Shown: positions 18,064 to 26,989, counted from the first letter of the stretch. The stretch: 64,000 bases of DNA from an uncultured Clostridia bacterium (GCA_934157035.1 CAKPHG010000002.1:186001-250000); one strand, 5' to 3'. The notes: generated by a model from the letters alone, not told the origin. Numbers and translations: made by a program.

Positions 18064-18092
18064 TTGCATATTTTTTTTCTTTAAAGTATAAT
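18064..18092 (+). promoter_or_regulatory. gyrA promoter
   Basis: TTGCAT (18064-18069), 17-bp spacer, TATAAT (18087-18092). It overlaps the end of the preceding terminator, so gyrA is an independent transcription unit. Confidence 0.85.
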
Positions 18093-18131
18093 ACATATAT
18101 GTAAGTTAAATATAAAGAAAGAGGTAGAAAA

Positions 18132-20582
18132 ATGGAAGAAGATAAAGACGGAAAGATTATAGATAGAGACATTGAACAAGAAATGCGAACAGCATATATT
18201 GATTATGCAATGAGTGTAATTGTGTCACGTGCACTTCCAGATGTTAAAGACGGATTAAAACCTGTACACAGAAGAATTTTATATACAATGTATCAAGATG
18301 GTTTAACTTCAGACAAGCCATATAGAAAATCTGCAACAACAGTTGGAGACGTTTTAGGTAGATATCATCCACATGGAGATAGTTCAGTTTATGATGCAAT
18401 GGTAAGAATGGCACAAGATTTCTCATTAAGATATCCACTTATTGATGGACATGGAAACTTTGGTTCTATAGATGGTGACGGAGCTGCTGCATATCGTTAT
18501 ACAGAAGCAAGAATGTCAAAAATAGCTGAAACAATGCTTACAGATATAGAGAAAAATACAGTTAATTTCATGCCAAACTTTGATGATAGATTACAAGAGC
18601 CAGTAGTGTTACCAGCTAAAATACCAGCTTTATTAGTAAATGGATCTTCAGGTATAGCAGTAGGTATGGCAACAAATATACCACCACATAATTTAACAGA
18701 AGTAATAAATGGAATTATTAAAATAATAGAAGAAGATAATGTTTCAGATGAAGAATTAATGAGCATAATTAAAGGACCAGATTTCCCTACAGAAGGAATA
18801 ATCTTAGGTAGAGAAGGAATAAAAGAGGCATATACAACAGGTAGAGGAAAAATAACATTAAGAGCAGAAGCAGAAATAGAAGAAATGAGTGGTAATAAAC
18901 AAAGAATAGTAGTGCATTCTTTACCATATCAAGTAAATAAAGCTAAATTAATTGAAACAATAGCAGGTTTAGCTAGAGAAAAAAGAATAGAAGGTATCTC
19001 AGAATTAAGAGATGAATCTGATAGAGAACATAAAGTAAGAGTGGTAATAGAATTAAAAAGAGATGCAAACGCTCAAGTTGTTTTAAATTTATTATATAAA
19101 TTTACACAAATGCAAACAACATTTGGAATTATAATGCTTGCTTTAGTAAATGGAGAACCTAAAATATTAACATTAAGACAATGTTTACAATATTATATTG
19201 AACATAGAAAAGATGTTATTCTTCGTAGAACACAATTTGATTTGGATAAAGCATTAGCAAGAGCACATATTTTAGAAGGATTAAAAATTGCATTAGATAA
19301 CATAGATGAAGTTATTGATATTATACGTAATTCTTATGATGATGCAAAAGAAAGATTAATGAAACGTTTTGGTCTTTCAGATATACAAGCACAATCAATT
19401 CTAGATATGAGATTGAAGACTTTATCAGGATTACAACGTGAAAAAATAGATGAAGAATATAAACAATTAATGGAATTAATTGAACATTTAAGAAATGTAT
19501 TAAGCAGTGAAAAATTAGTATTCGACATTATTAAAGAAGAATTAATTGAAATTCGTGATAAATATGGCGATGAAAGAAAAACTCAAATTGCAGCTGCTGA
19601 AGGCGAGTTTGAAATAGAAGATTTAATAAAAGAAGAACAATGTGTTGTTACTTTAAGTCACTTTGGATATATTAAAAGAATGCCAATAGACACATATAAG
19701 AGTCAAAGAAGAGGTGGAAAAGGTATAACAGGTGCTACAACAAAAGAAGATGATTTTATTAAACAAATATTTACAGCATCAACACATGATACAATATTAT
19801 TCTTTAGTAATAAAGGAAAATTGTATAGATTAAGAGGATACGAAATACCAGAAGCTGGTAGAACAGCAAAAGGAACAGCAATTGTTAATTTGTTACAACT
19901 AGATAATGGAGAAAAAATATCTGCAGTTATTCCAATTCAAAACTTTGCAGAAGGAAAATATTTATTAATGGGAACAAAAAATGGTTTAATTAAGAAAACA
20001 CCTTTAATGGAATATGATTCTTCTAGAAAAACAGGTTTATTAGGAATTACATTAAAAGATGAAGATGAATTAATAGATGTAAGACTTACAGATGGAGAAG
20101 ATAATGTAGTATTAGTTACTAAAAAGGGTATGAGTATTACATTTGAAGAAAAAGATGTACGTCCTGTTGGAAGAACAGCACAAGGCGTAATAGGAATTCG
20201 TTTAGATGATGACGACGAAGTAATAGGAATGGAATCTATTATAGGAAAAGCAAATGCTACATTACTTGCTATTACAGAAAATGGATTTGGCAAGAGAACA
20301 GAATTAGATGAATATAGAGTTCAAAACAGAGGCGGAAGAGGAGTTATTACTTATAAAGTAACACCAAAAACAGGAAACATAGTAGGAATTAGAATTGCAA
20401 CAGGTGTAGAGGATGTAATGTTAATTACAGACAAAGGTACAATTATAAGATTAAAAGTAAATGAAATAAGCGTACTAGGTAGATCTACACAAGGTGTAAC
20501 ATTAATGAGAACAAATGATGGTGGAAAAGTAGTAAGTATAGAAATTATCGAACCAGAAGATGATGAAGAAGAAAAAGAATAG
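18132..20582 (+). CDS. gyrA: DNA gyrase subunit A
   Basis: Breakage-reunion subunit of gyrase, 816 residues. The catalytic tyrosine is Y123 in AAAYRYTEARMS. The quinolone-region residues are S84 and D88 (HGDSSVYDAM), the unmutated form. The GyrA box QRRGGKG at 525-531, needed for DNA wrapping, marks it as gyrase rather than topoisomerase IV ParC. Six C-terminal beta-pinwheel repeats follow, and the protein ends in an acidic tail (EPEDDEEEKE). In most relatives gyrA follows gyrB directly; here about 6.4 kb holding a peptidase and secretion genes lie between. A GAAA-loop terminator follows. Confidence 0.98.
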   Translation: MEEDKDGKIIDRDIEQEMRTAYIDYAMSVIVSRALPDVKDGLKPVHRRILYTMYQDGLTSDKPYRKSATTVGDVLGRYHPHGDSSVYDAMVRMAQDFSLRYPLIDGHGNFGSIDGDGAAAYRYTEARMSKIAETMLTDIEKNTVNFMPNFDDRLQEPVVLPAKIPALLVNGSSGIAVGMATNIPPHNLTEVINGIIKIIEEDNVSDEELMSIIKGPDFPTEGIILGREGIKEAYTTGRGKITLRAEAEIEEMSGNKQRIVVHSLPYQVNKAKLIETIAGLAREKRIEGISELRDESDREHKVRVVIELKRDANAQVVLNLLYKFTQMQTTFGIIMLALVNGEPKILTLRQCLQYYIEHRKDVILRRTQFDLDKALARAHILEGLKIALDNIDEVIDIIRNSYDDAKERLMKRFGLSDIQAQSILDMRLKTLSGLQREKIDEEYKQLMELIEHLRNVLSSEKLVFDIIKEELIEIRDKYGDERKTQIAAAEGEFEIEDLIKEEQCVVTLSHFGYIKRMPIDTYKSQRRGGKGITGATTKEDDFIKQIFTASTHDTILFFSNKGKLYRLRGYEIPEAGRTAKGTAIVNLLQLDNGEKISAVIPIQNFAEGKYLLMGTKNGLIKKTPLMEYDSSRKTGLLGITLKDEDELIDVRLTDGEDNVVLVTKKGMSITFEEKDVRPVGRTAQGVIGIRLDDDDEVIGMESIIGKANATLLAITENGFGKRTELDEYRVQNRGGRGVITYKVTPKTGNIVGIRIATGVEDVMLITDKGTIIRLKVNEISVLGRSTQGVTLMRTNDGGKVVSIEIIEPEDDEEEKE

Positions 20583-20592
20583 AAAATAAAAA

Positions 20593-20632
20593 ATGTCTTA
20601 GCGAAAGCTAAGGCATTTTTTATTTTTTCATA
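20593..20632. terminator. Bidirectional terminator between gyrA and the DnaC-like gene
   Basis: ATGTCTTAGC (20593-20602), GAAA tetraloop, GCTAAGGCAT (20607-20616), flanked by T-runs on both strands. It serves the converging genes. Confidence 0.9.
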
Positions 20633-21618
20633 AATCTTATATCATCGCCGAAAAAATGGCAAATATCATAATTTCCAACTAAACGAGACACAATTCGTTC
20701 ATCATAGGTGGAAAATAAATGTTCTAAACTTAAATTAGTAGAAATTATTGTCTTAGTAATTTTTTTACTGTTTAATAATCGAGTATTAATAATATTAAAT
20801 AGTTCAGAAAATTTCATATTATTAATACATTCTGTTCCTAAATCATCAATAATTAATAAATCTACATTTAATAAATTATCATAAATATCCTTTGAAGTAT
20901 TTTCTTTTCCAAAACGATAATCCATAATTGTATCTAGCATAACAGGAGCTGTTTGATAAAGTACAGTTTTTCCTTTTTTTAATAATTCACTTGCTATACA
21001 GCTAGATAAGAAAGATTTTCCAAGTCCAGTATTTCCAGTAAATAATAAATTTTTTTGATTAGTATTTTCAAAATTATCTATAAAACTATGAGATAATTTA
21101 ACTATAAATTCCATATTTTTTCTAGGTGATAATTTTGAATGATATTTTTCTTCATTTACTTCATTAGAATATAAATCAAAAGAAAAATTATTAAAATTTT
21201 CTTTTTCTAAATTAGATAAATTAGACTTATTATATTCTAAATTGAATAATTTTTGTTTTAAACAATGACACATTGTAGTTTCGTATGAATTAGTAATATA
21301 ACCAGTATCATTGCAATCTGAACATTCAAATATAGGTTTTAAATAAGAATCATCTTTACCAAATGAATGTAAGATATTTTCTTTTTCTTTTTTTAATTCA
21401 TCTATCTTATTATTTAATTCTTCTAATAAAGAAGAATCTTTAGAAAGAAGAATTTGTTTAGAAATAGAAATAGCAGTTTTACTTAATTGGTCATCTATTT
21501 GTTGTAATTTAGGTTCTTTTTCATATAATTCATTTTTTCTTTTTTCAGCACTATAAATTGAACCTAATCTCTTTTTTTCATATTCAGTTAATAATGTCTT
21601 TAAATTTGAAGAATTCAT
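20620..21618 (-). CDS. DnaC/DnaI-like helicase loader ATPase
   Basis: AAA+ ATPase that loads the replicative helicase. It is 332 residues. The N-terminal coiled region (about 1-95) is followed by a CxxC...CxC zinc motif (CSDCNDTGY then MCHCLKQ). The AAA+ core has Walker A GNTGLGKSFL, Walker B LLIIDDLG and an arginine-finger-like DERIVSRLVG near the end. It lies 9 bp behind the DnaD-domain gene on the same strand and is surely co-expressed. Such DnaD-DnaC pairs sit near clostridial origins, so I take it as chromosomal, although conjugative elements and phages carry similar genes. Confidence 0.9.
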   Translation of the reverse strand: MNSSNLKTLLTEYEKKRLGSIYSAEKRKNELYEKEPKLQQIDDQLSKTAISISKQILLSKDSSLLEELNNKIDELKKEKENILHSFGKDDSYLKPIFECSDCNDTGYITNSYETTMCHCLKQKLFNLEYNKSNLSNLEKENFNNFSFDLYSNEVNEEKYHSKLSPRKNMEFIVKLSHSFIDNFENTNQKNLLFTGNTGLGKSFLSSCIASELLKKGKTVLYQTAPVMLDTIMDYRFGKENTSKDIYDNLLNVDLLIIDDLGTECINNMKFSELFNIINTRLLNSKKITKTIISTNLSLEHLFSTYDERIVSRLVGNYDICHFFGDDIRFMKK

Positions 21619-21627
21619 TTAAACTCC

Positions 21628-22596
21628 TTATAAATTAAAATTTGCATATAAACTATCTAAGTTATCATATTTTCTTTGATCATAATTTTGATAGCCAGTC
21701 TTTTTCTCTAGTTCTTTAACATTTTGTTTCTTTTGTTTTAAACTTGATAAGAAATCTTGGATTTCTGAAACTGTTTTAAAGTTTCTATCATGCCAATCTG
21801 ATAAAAGTTTATCTAGATAATCAAAATTAGGATTAGATTTAGATGTTGTTTTCTTTAATGCAATTTCTATAATATCTAAAGTAAATCCGTAATCAATAGT
21901 CCATTTTTGAATATAAGCTTGTTCATATTGAGTAAGTTGTCTGTTATATCCTAATTTTTTTGATATATCTTTATATAATGTATTCAATTTTTCTTGTTTT
22001 TCATAATATCTTTCTAAATCATTATAAGTTTGAATATTGTTTTTATGCCATCCATCAGCTACAGTTTGTATATAATTTCTATGTAGTGCAGATCTATTAA
22101 AACAGTATCCAAATAAAGCAATCATAACTTCTTCATCAAAATTATATTTTTTAAACCATAAATCTATATCGCTGTACCAAGAAGGAGACATTATACCTTG
22201 GAAAAATTTATTGTTAATATTTTCTATTGCTTTAGCTCTATATTGATTTTGAGCAGTTTGTTTTAAAGAATCAGCAGATAATGAAACTTTTGGTTTATAT
22301 AATTTGTGTAATTCTATTTCTTGAAGATTATTAATTATATAACCAGTATTCTTTTTTGTAATAACCCCTAAATCTTCCCAATATTTTATAGCATCTTGAA
22401 TAGTTTTAAAATCTAATTGTAATTTCTTTGATAAATCATTTATTTTAATATCTTTTCCATATTTAGATAGGAAAACCATACATAAATATACTTTTATAAA
22501 GTCACCACTAGTTTGAGAAAGATATTCTGTAAAAAAGATATCAGGCAACTCTGTAATTGAAAATAAAAGAGGTGAATCATTTTGTTCTAATTTCAT
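21628..22596 (-). CDS. DnaD-domain primosome protein
   Basis: Helicase-loading partner of the DnaC-like protein. It is 322 residues. The N-terminal part is winged-helix-like (YLSQTSGDFIKVYLCMVFLSKYGKDIKINDLSKKL, a DnaD/DnaB N-domain). Two helical DnaD-type C-domains follow, about 125-190 and 205-270, the second ending in the family pattern YLDKLLSDWHDRNFKT (YxxxIxxxW-like). The tail is lysine-rich. It is transcribed from its own promoter, 167 bp downstream of the PrgI-like gene on the same strand, and forms a two-gene operon with the loader. Confidence 0.88.
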   Translation of the reverse strand: MKLEQNDSPLLFSITELPDIFFTEYLSQTSGDFIKVYLCMVFLSKYGKDIKINDLSKKLQLDFKTIQDAIKYWEDLGVITKKNTGYIINNLQEIELHKLYKPKVSLSADSLKQTAQNQYRAKAIENINNKFFQGIMSPSWYSDIDLWFKKYNFDEEVMIALFGYCFNRSALHRNYIQTVADGWHKNNIQTYNDLERYYEKQEKLNTLYKDISKKLGYNRQLTQYEQAYIQKWTIDYGFTLDIIEIALKKTTSKSNPNFDYLDKLLSDWHDRNFKTVSEIQDFLSSLKQKKQNVKELEKKTGYQNYDQRKYDNLDSLYANFNL

Positions 22597-22629
22597 ATTA
22601 ATTCTCCTTTCTAAAATACGTTTTCAAGC

Positions 22630-22658
22630 ATTATATCACTCTAATACTAAAAAAACAA
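22630..22658 (-). promoter_or_regulatory. Promoter of the dnaD-dnaC-like pair
   Basis: Minus strand TTGTTT (22658-22653), 17-bp spacer, TATAAT (22635-22630); a GGAG-type ribosome site follows before the ATG ending at 22596. Confidence 0.7.
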
Positions 22659-22763
22659 GTTGAAAATTAAGGAAAAAGTTCGAAATATAAATAATTAAAT
22701 AAAAATAAATTATAATATAAAATATTTATTAATAATAAAAAATAAAATAATTTAAATTAATAT

Positions 22764-23045
22764 TTATTTTTTAAACAAATATAATTTTGGTTTTTTATAA
22801 AATAAAAATAAATATTTAAAAACATAAATTATATTTTCTTGATTAAATCCAAATAAAGAAATTAATAAAATAGGAAAACAAAAAATAATAAAAACTATTA
22901 ATTTTATTATTAAATTTTTTATAAATATTTTTGTAATTATAAAAATTAAAATCCATAAAATAAAATTAAAAATAGCAGTAGGATAATCAAGAAATCCAAA
23001 TAATTTTGGGTTAAAATTATAATTTTGAGGAAAAATAAATTTCAT
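22764..23045 (-). CDS. PrgI/VirB3-like small T4SS membrane protein
   Basis: A 93-residue basic membrane protein. The N-terminus is FPQNYNFNPKLFGFLDY, then two membrane segments (about 24-44 and 48-66), then a lysine-rich tail beginning ENIIYVFKYLFLFYKKPKLYL. This layout matches PrgI-family proteins of Gram-positive conjugation systems, which take the VirB3 place. It is the last gene of the leftward secretion operon, 22 bp behind the TrbL-like gene. Confidence 0.72.
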   Translation of the reverse strand: MKFIFPQNYNFNPKLFGFLDYPTAIFNFILWILIFIITKIFIKNLIIKLIVFIIFCFPILLISLFGFNQENIIYVFKYLFLFYKKPKLYLFKK

Positions 23046-23067
23046 AAAAATCCTTTCTAAAAAATAG

Positions 23068-23946
23068 TTAATATTTTTTTATAAAATTATTAATGTTAGA
23101 AGAAATATTTGTAGATATTCCTCCAATAAGTTCTCGTATATAATTATTAGATTTTGATAGAGTATAAATTCCACCTAAATATAAAAATTTTGAAAAAATA
23201 TCTTTATTATTAAAATTAATTGAAAAAATTATTAATAAAATAATACTAACAAAAGATTGTAATAATAATAAAGAAATTAAAGAACGAAACCAAGTCTTAA
23301 AAAACCAAGAAGTAGATTTATTAATTAATGTTAAAATTGAAAAAGGAGTTATTAATACAAAAACTTTTATTAAAATATAACGTAATGAATATGAAAAAAT
23401 TAAATTAAATAATCCAATAGAAATAAAACTTTTTAATAAACCATCTATACTAAATATATTAAAAGTATTTTTTTCTATATTAATAATTGTATTTATATTT
23501 AATAATAAATTTGAAAAAGAAATATCATTTCCAAAAATATTTTTTCCTATTTCACAAATAGAAGATGAAATTAAATTATTAATATATAATAATTTTTCAC
23601 AAATAAAATAAGAATAATTTATACATATACCATATATTAATAATTTAAAAATAAATTCATGTGGTTTTTCTAATTCTATATATGAAAAATGAGAAAAAAG
23701 TAATTTAAAACAATAATAAACACAAAATCCCACTAATAAAGAATTGGCAAGAATTAATAAACTTTTAGAAACAGAATTTCCTAATAAAATTTTTAAATAA
23801 TTTTCTTTTAAAATGTTTTCATCTATAAAAAATAAATTATCTAATAAAGAATATAAACTATTATCTATAGATGAAAATAATTTATTAAAAATAGTATTAA
23901 TTGTATCAATAATTGTTTGAGTAATATTAGATTGATAACTTTCCAA
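23068..23946 (-). CDS. TrbL/VirB6-like polytopic T4SS channel protein
   Basis: A 292-residue membrane protein with five or six predicted transmembrane segments (around 65-85, 100-120, 170-190, 190-212, 220-245). The block around STSWFFKTWFRSLISLLLLQSFVSIILLIIF and the C-terminal YIRELIGGISTNI resemble TrbL/VirB6-type proteins of clostridial conjugation loci, which form part of the inner-membrane translocation channel. It lies 19 bp behind the pilin-like gene. No signal peptide is separable from the first membrane helix. Confidence 0.75.
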   Translation of the reverse strand: MESYQSNITQTIIDTINTIFNKLFSSIDNSLYSLLDNLFFIDENILKENYLKILLGNSVSKSLLILANSLLVGFCVYYCFKLLFSHFSYIELEKPHEFIFKLLIYGICINYSYFICEKLLYINNLISSSICEIGKNIFGNDISFSNLLLNINTIINIEKNTFNIFSIDGLLKSFISIGLFNLIFSYSLRYILIKVFVLITPFSILTLINKSTSWFFKTWFRSLISLLLLQSFVSIILLIIFSINFNNKDIFSKFLYLGGIYTLSKSNNYIRELIGGISTNISSNINNFIKKY

Positions 23947-23965
23947 AAAAAGACTCCTTTCAAAA

Positions 23966-24301
23966 TTAACTAATTAATGATTTTATTGCAGATAAAATTA
24001 AATTAATTGCTAGAATAAAAGCGTAAGAAAAAAGACTTCCTTTAATTAATTTTTTACCAGTTCTAATTTTTTCTTCATCTCCAAAACTAAATTTTTTCAT
24101 AAAAGCACCAGTAGCAACGGCAACTGCCGCGGCAGGAGTAGCAAGTTTTATAAGCCAATTTTCTATTGTTTCAAAAGCTTTGTTTAATTTTGTAATTAAT
24201 TCTGGTTCACCCCACGCGGCTAAGCTATAAATTGAAAAATTAAATATAAAATAAATTGTAAATAAAAAAATAAATAATAAATAAAAAAATTTTTTTTTCA
24301 T
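23966..24301 (-). CDS. VirB2/TrbC-like pilin
   Basis: A 111-residue protein with a strong signal sequence (MKKKFFYLLFIFLFTIYF, cleavage probably at the SLAA/W region near residue 28). A short amphipathic helix, a small-residue-rich membrane segment (IKLATPAAAVAVATGAF, about 51-67), a charged cytoplasmic loop (GDEEKIRTGKKLIKG) and a second membrane segment (FSYAFILAINLILSAI) follow. This is the hairpin layout of VirB2/TrbC pilins. AGGAGGTC precedes the ATG. It is the first gene of the pilin-TrbL-PrgI group. Confidence 0.78.
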   Translation of the reverse strand: MKKKFFYLLFIFLFTIYFIFNFSIYSLAAWGEPELITKLNKAFETIENWLIKLATPAAAVAVATGAFMKKFSFGDEEKIRTGKKLIKGSLFSYAFILAINLILSAIKSLIS

Positions 24302-24631
24302 AAATAAGACCTCCTAAAATATATTAAATAGAAATTAAATAAAATAATAGTAAAAATAATAATTAATTAAGATAAATAAATAATTAATAAATAATTAATA
24401 TAAAATTAATTAAAATAGTAAAATATGATAAATGATTTTTATAAATATATATTTAATAAAAAGTAATGATGAGTAGAAATAAAACATAAAAAATGAAAGT
24501 ACAACATTATAAAAATATAGAAACTAAAGTTTAAAAGGCTTCGGATATAAAGAAAAGAAGAAAAAACAAAAAAGTGCGAATTAGTATACATAAAGATAAT
24601 TATTTTAAACTTGATACATAAATAAGGTTAA
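24302..24631. other. AT-rich gap between the VirD4 and pilin genes
   Basis: 330 bp without an open frame worth reporting on either strand. A possible minus-strand -10 box TATAAT lies at 24511-24506 with only a poor -35 (TTTAAA, 18-bp spacing). The pilin group may therefore have its own weak promoter or a processed leader. Confidence 0.4.
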
Positions 24632-26338
24632 TTAATTTTTAAAATAAGGTATCAATTTTAATTTTTTTGGTGGTAAAATTTTATTTCCGTCAGACAAAAA
24701 AGAAAGACAAGAAAATGTTTCTAACTGTTGGGTGAAAAAATTTGTATCAAAAATAAATTCACTTTGAGAATAATAATTAAAAGATTCAGATAAACTAGAA
24801 TTTTTTGAATGAAAATTATTTAATAAATAATTAAAATTAGTTTCTTTTGCATTTTCTGAAATTGTTTTTGAAAATTTTTCTTTTTCTTTTTTTCCTATTT
24901 GTTTTTGAGCATCTTCTATTGTAAAAATATCATCACTACGAAACCAAAGTTTATTTACTAAATTTTGAATAATAACTTGTACGGAAGATTTGTTATTTAA
25001 AGTATTTAATAAGGAAGTATAACTTTGAGTTGCTACAATATTAATACATTTAGATTCTCTACTTTGACTAAAGAAATCAGCGTCAGAAGATGTAATATAT
25101 TCATGGTATTCGTCACTAACAAAGCAAACACTTCTTTTATTATTTAAATCTAAATTATTTGATAATCTATTTAATACTTCTGTTTGAAAATCAAGCTTTA
25201 AATAAGCTGCAATAGTTTTAGATAAATTCTTATATTCAGAAATATTTAAATTTAATACTACTATTTTTCCTGTTTCTAAAACATCATTAAATCCGAAAAA
25301 ATTTATTTCATTTTTTTCTGGACAAAATACTTTTTTTACTTGGTAATCAGAAATAAATAAATTAGTAATTCTAGTTACTTCAGATTTTAGTATAGATTTT
25401 GTTCTATCATCTAAAATTGAATATTCCTTTTCAAAGAAATTTAGAGATGACAATAAATTATAAGTATCTTCTTTGGAAAAAGCATTATTAATAAATAAAT
25501 TTCTTAAAATATTAATTTTTTCTTCATAATAGTTAGGATTTACTACTAAATTGTGTAATTCTTCAAAAGTAACATATCCATTATTATAAAGTCTACAAAG
25601 TTTAATACATTCACTTAATATTTGTTCTACTTTATCTAACCAAAAAGATTCAGAGTTATTAGGTGAAAATAATAATAAAATAGTTTTTAATCTGTTAGCT
25701 AAAACAGAAGCTTTTAAATGAGGTTTATCAAGAGGGTTATATTTTATATTTCCACTTAAATCTAAAACAATTAAATCTTTTTCTCTTTCAAATAGATTAC
25801 AATATTCTTTTACTTTCAAAAAATAATTTCCTTTTACATCAAGAATGAGCATTCCTAATTTATCTTCAGCAAAATTACTTTTATATTCTATTAATTGTTT
25901 AGTGAAAGGATACATAGCAGACGAAGTTTTTCCTGTTCCGATAGTACCAGTTATTAAAATATTTTGGTATAAACTTTTTTCTGGCAAAGTTATAAGGTTA
26001 TTTTCGTTATCATAGCCGATATTTAATTGTAAGTTTAATGAATTAAAAGAATTTTCTTTTATAATATTATTATATAGTTTTATATTATGTTTTTTAGAAA
26101 AAAAATTAGAAAAAACAAAATAAAATATAATAAAATTTGAAAATAGATAAAATACAATAGAAAAAAATTTAATAAAGTTCCATAGGTAAAAGTTTTTTTC
26201 TACAATATTAAAAGGATGTATAGCAAAGTTGAAAATAACAGAATTAGAAAAATAGATAAAATTAAATATAGACCAATAAATTGAAAAAGAGACAATAGTT
26301 AAAAAAATAGATAATAATATTTTTTTGAAATTATTCAT
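24632..26338 (-). CDS. VirD4/TraG-family type IV coupling ATPase
   Basis: Inner-membrane ATPase that recruits substrates to the T4SS. It is 568 residues. Two N-terminal membrane segments (about 5-35 and 55-80) are followed by a FtsK/TraG-type ATPase. Walker A GTIGTGKTSS is at 131-140, Walker B LILDVKG at 164-170, the second acidic site VSDEYHEY at 407-414 and the sensor ATQS at 436-439. The all-alpha domain lies in between (about 200-330). The start ATG overlaps the stop of a short upstream frame. No relaxase gene is visible nearby, so its substrate might be protein rather than a DNA-relaxase complex. Confidence 0.88.
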   Translation of the reverse strand: MNNFKKILLSIFLTIVSFSIYWSIFNFIYFSNSVIFNFAIHPFNIVEKNFYLWNFIKFFSIVFYLFSNFIIFYFVFSNFFSKKHNIKLYNNIIKENSFNSLNLQLNIGYDNENNLITLPEKSLYQNILITGTIGTGKTSSAMYPFTKQLIEYKSNFAEDKLGMLILDVKGNYFLKVKEYCNLFEREKDLIVLDLSGNIKYNPLDKPHLKASVLANRLKTILLLFSPNNSESFWLDKVEQILSECIKLCRLYNNGYVTFEELHNLVVNPNYYEEKINILRNLFINNAFSKEDTYNLLSSLNFFEKEYSILDDRTKSILKSEVTRITNLFISDYQVKKVFCPEKNEINFFGFNDVLETGKIVVLNLNISEYKNLSKTIAAYLKLDFQTEVLNRLSNNLDLNNKRSVCFVSDEYHEYITSSDADFFSQSRESKCINIVATQSYTSLLNTLNNKSSVQVIIQNLVNKLWFRSDDIFTIEDAQKQIGKKEKEKFSKTISENAKETNFNYLLNNFHSKNSSLSESFNYYSQSEFIFDTNFFTQQLETFSCLSFLSDGNKILPPKKLKLIPYFKN

Positions 26339-26495
26339 TTTTAACTCCTATTTTTTGTTTTTTCATTAGTTTATAACCTTGCAAATTTTGAAAGAAATAT
26401 ACTTCAAAAAAAGTATATATAGAATAAAAAGTAATAAAAAAATTAATAATAAATAAGAAGAAAAAAATATTTGTTAGGTTTTGAATAAATATCAC
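26331..26495 (-). CDS. Possible small membrane protein upstream of VirD4
   Basis: A frame of 54 codons from GTG at 26495 to TAA at 26331. It encodes one hydrophobic segment (LTNIFFFLFIINFFITFYSIY) and a basic tail. Its stop overlaps the VirD4 start in ATGAATAA, as in coupled genes, and AAAGGAG lies at its head. However, GTG is only one base from the ribosome site, and the better-spaced codons are ATA or ATT. It could also be a leader that merely carries a ribosome site. Confidence 0.3.
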   Translation of the reverse strand: MIFIQNLTNIFFFLFIINFFITFYSIYTFFEVYFFQNLQGYKLMKKQKIGVKNE

Positions 26496-26512
26496 ACTCC
26501 TTTGTAGTGAAC

Positions 26513-26541
26513 ATAATATAATATTTTTTTTAAAATGTCTA
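26513..26541 (-). promoter_or_regulatory. Promoter of the leftward T4SS operon
   Basis: Minus strand TAGACA (26541-26536), 17-bp spacer, TATTAT (26518-26513), followed by AAAGGAGTGTG about 15 bp downstream. Confidence 0.7.
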
Positions 26542-26626
26542 TACTTTTTTTGAAAAATATGTTAAAATGACAAAGGTTCTTAATTTATAACAAAAACCGA
26601 CATAAAAGGAAATGGAGGAAATAGAA

Positions 26627-26812
26627 ATGAAATTTAGTAAAGATACAACTATTGGTGAAATTTTAGAAACTGCACCAGAAAAAGCAGATTTATTATTAGA
26701 GGCAGGAATGCATTGTTTAGGATGTCCAGCATCAAGAGGAGAAACTATTGAAGAAGCATGTATGGTACATGGAATTGATGTAGAGGATTTATTAGAAAAA
26801 TTGAATAAATAA
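26627..26812 (+). CDS. Hybrid-cluster-associated redox disulfide protein (DUF1858)
   Basis: A 61-residue DUF1858 protein. It starts MKFSKDTTIGEILETAP and carries the redox CxxC as HCLGCPAS near residues 30-37, followed by GETIEEACMVHGID. The family is often found beside hybrid-cluster or sulfur-redox enzymes; none is next to it here. The start at 26627 follows GGAGG by eight bases; an ATG at 26612 overlaps that ribosome site and is rejected. Confidence 0.88.
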   Translation: MKFSKDTTIGEILETAPEKADLLLEAGMHCLGCPASRGETIEEACMVHGIDVEDLLEKLNK

Positions 26813-26851
26813 GAAAATTTGCAAAAAAGTAACAAAATTTTCAAAAATTCA

Positions 26852-26880
26852 TTGACAAACTAAAAAAAATATAGTAATAT
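26852..26880 (+). promoter_or_regulatory. Promoter of the Lys-Glu-Thr tRNA cluster
   Basis: TTGACA (26852-26857), 17-bp spacer, TAATAT (26875-26880), 33 bp before tRNA-Lys. A short GTCAC/GTGAC hairpin lies in the 5' leader. Confidence 0.85.
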
Positions 26881-26913
26881 ATAAAAGCAGTCACGAATAA
26901 AGGTGACTCACTT

Positions 26914-26989
26914 GGGTCATTAGCTCAGGTGGTAGAGCACTTGACTTTTAATCAAGTTGTCCGCGGTTCGAATCCGCGATGGCTCACCA
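26914..26989 (+). tRNA. tRNA-Lys (anticodon TTT)
   Basis: Complete 76-nt cloverleaf with encoded CCA. The anticodon loop is CTTTTAA within the stem TTGAC/(A)TCAA, and the T-arm has GGTTCGAATCC. Confidence 0.97.

Noticed and set aside
24302..24631. A hidden gene between VirD4 and the pilin
   Set aside because: All six frames are broken by frequent stops, and no ribosome site precedes an open stretch.
13416..26495. The secretion region as an ordinary integrative conjugative element
   Set aside because: No relaxase, integrase, excisionase or flanking direct repeats were found; housekeeping gyrA and helicase-loader genes lie inside, and composition matches the host.
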